NCBI GenBank assembly: GCA_902596925.1
Contig: CACJVT010000001.1
Span: 62,001-126,000 of the forward strand
From: an uncultured Pelagibacteraceae bacterium
GTDB taxonomy: Bacteria > Pseudomonadota > Alphaproteobacteria > Pelagibacterales > Pelagibacteraceae
Direction: 5' to 3'
Length of the DNA stretch: 64,000 nt
In this document: piece by piece, positions 63,671-64,000 of the stretch
Layout: each line of letters opens with the position of its first letter
How positions within the stretch are numbered: the stretch's first letter is position 1
The notes under the pieces: generated by a model
Databases searched by the model: none
Told to the model about the DNA's origin: nothing
What the model saw: only the letters and a program-made list of their open reading frames with translations
Position numbers and translations under genes: made by a program

Positions 63671-64000
63671 TTTTTTTTCCCAATTAATTGCACTTTTTAA
63701 TATAGTCTGAATATTATTAAATTTTGGCTTCCATTTAAGTATTTTTTTAAGCTTAGAATTATCTGAATAGATTTGCGCAACATCTCCAATTCTTTTTTTT
63801 TTATATTTTACAATCACTCCTTTTTTGATTTTTTTGAAAATTTCTACAATTTCTTTTACAGAATATCCTTTTCCATAACCACAGTTTAAAATTAAGGATT
63901 TTTTGCTACTAGATATTTTTTTTAAAGCAAGAATATGGATATCAGCTAGATCAGACACATGAATGTAGTCTCTAATACAAGTGCCATCTTTTGTGTTGTA
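63662..64000 (-). CDS. galE: UDP-glucose 4-epimerase-like protein, 5' end outside window
   Basis: The C-terminal part of a GalE-type epimerase. The frame is open from the window edge, beginning YNTKDGTCIRDYIHVSDLAD, a GalE hallmark. It continues through NCGYGKGYSVKEIVEIF and ends KSAINWEKKLT. The GTG at 63958 is internal, not the start. It may be the first gene of another surface-sugar cluster to the right. Confidence 0.88.
   Translation of the reverse strand, partial: YNTKDGTCIRDYIHVSDLADIHILALKKISSSKKSLILNCGYGKGYSVKEIVEIFKKIKKGVIVKYKKKRIGDVAQIYSDNSKLKKILKWKPKFNNIQTILKSAINWEKKLT

Noticed and set aside
63956-63958. GTG as start of the epimerase at the right edge
   Set aside because: The frame continues to the window edge with the GalE motif DGTCIRDYIH.
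1-64000. tRNA, rRNA, CRISPR arrays, insertion sequences or prophage genes
   Set aside because: No cloverleaf-like tRNA sequence, spaced repeats, transposase motifs or phage genes were recognised in reading both strands; gaps between genes are too short for most of these.

Overview
The window reads as a stretch of a streamlined, very AT-rich alphaproteobacterial genome of the SAR11 / Pelagibacterales type. Evidence for this is the strong A/T bias in third codon positions, near-zero intergenic space with 1-8 nt overlaps between neighbours, alphaproteobacterial gene pairs (NDUFA12-like complex I subunit next to a DUF2155 protein; an ALDH next to DUF779), and the small-organic-compound gene content (taurine uptake, sulfonate dehydrogenase, onium-type dioxygenase, TauD/FAH/ALDH enzymes). 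The assignment is inference from content; no rRNA is present to confirm it. I see no tRNA, rRNA, CRISPR array, insertion sequence or prophage.

Layout. 1-8.2 kb: housekeeping genes (pepA end, ndk, purN-purM, DUF2066-hda-aspS, an orphan NrdJ-C-terminal-like protein, NDUFA12-like and DUF2155 genes). 8.2-21.3 kb: accBC-aroQ, thiSG, RNase E/G, PBP1A, prfB with a programmed +1 frameshift, a large AsmA/YhdP-like protein, tyrS and anmK. 21.3-28.5 kb: a hydrolase and a complete iscR-sufBCDS-sufU-DUF59-sufA operon behind a near-perfect IscR operator. 28.5-41.1 kb: glnA and a mixed catabolic stretch (two aldehyde dehydrogenases, DUF779, thioesterase, FAH-family enzyme, CcdA, GBB-dioxygenase-like protein, HisN-like phosphatase, DMT exporter, homocysteine methyltransferase). 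41.1-44.6 kb: a minus-strand run of ten small, mostly uncharacterised genes, including two SMR-like proteins that lack the essential glutamate. 44.6-47.9 kb: cysE-cysK, VOC, LysE and a Tat-type MsrB.

47.9-63.7 kb is the most interesting part. A sulfonate-type block (HpsN-like dehydrogenase, Pta/Ptb-like acyltransferase, Ldh_2-family dehydrogenase) and a taurine block (tauA-tauB-tauC, class III aminotransferase, alanine dehydrogenase) lie on either side of a small cell-surface sugar island (two CDP-paratose-epimerase-like enzymes, GT2, radical SAM, GT17, GalE-like). A second GalE-like gene runs off the right edge. Together these genes would import taurine, transaminate it to sulfoacetaldehyde with pyruvate as acceptor, regenerate pyruvate through alanine dehydrogenase, and handle acetyl phosphate through Pta. 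The sulfite-releasing enzyme (Xsc or a sulfolyase) is not in the window.

Control signals that can be read directly are the RF2 recoding site, the IscR box, four hairpin terminators (one between tauA and tauB), and a palindrome plus a TauR-like box in front of the aminotransferase. No gene-free stretch exceeds 300 bases; the longest gaps, about 100-145 bp, are ordinary divergent promoter regions.
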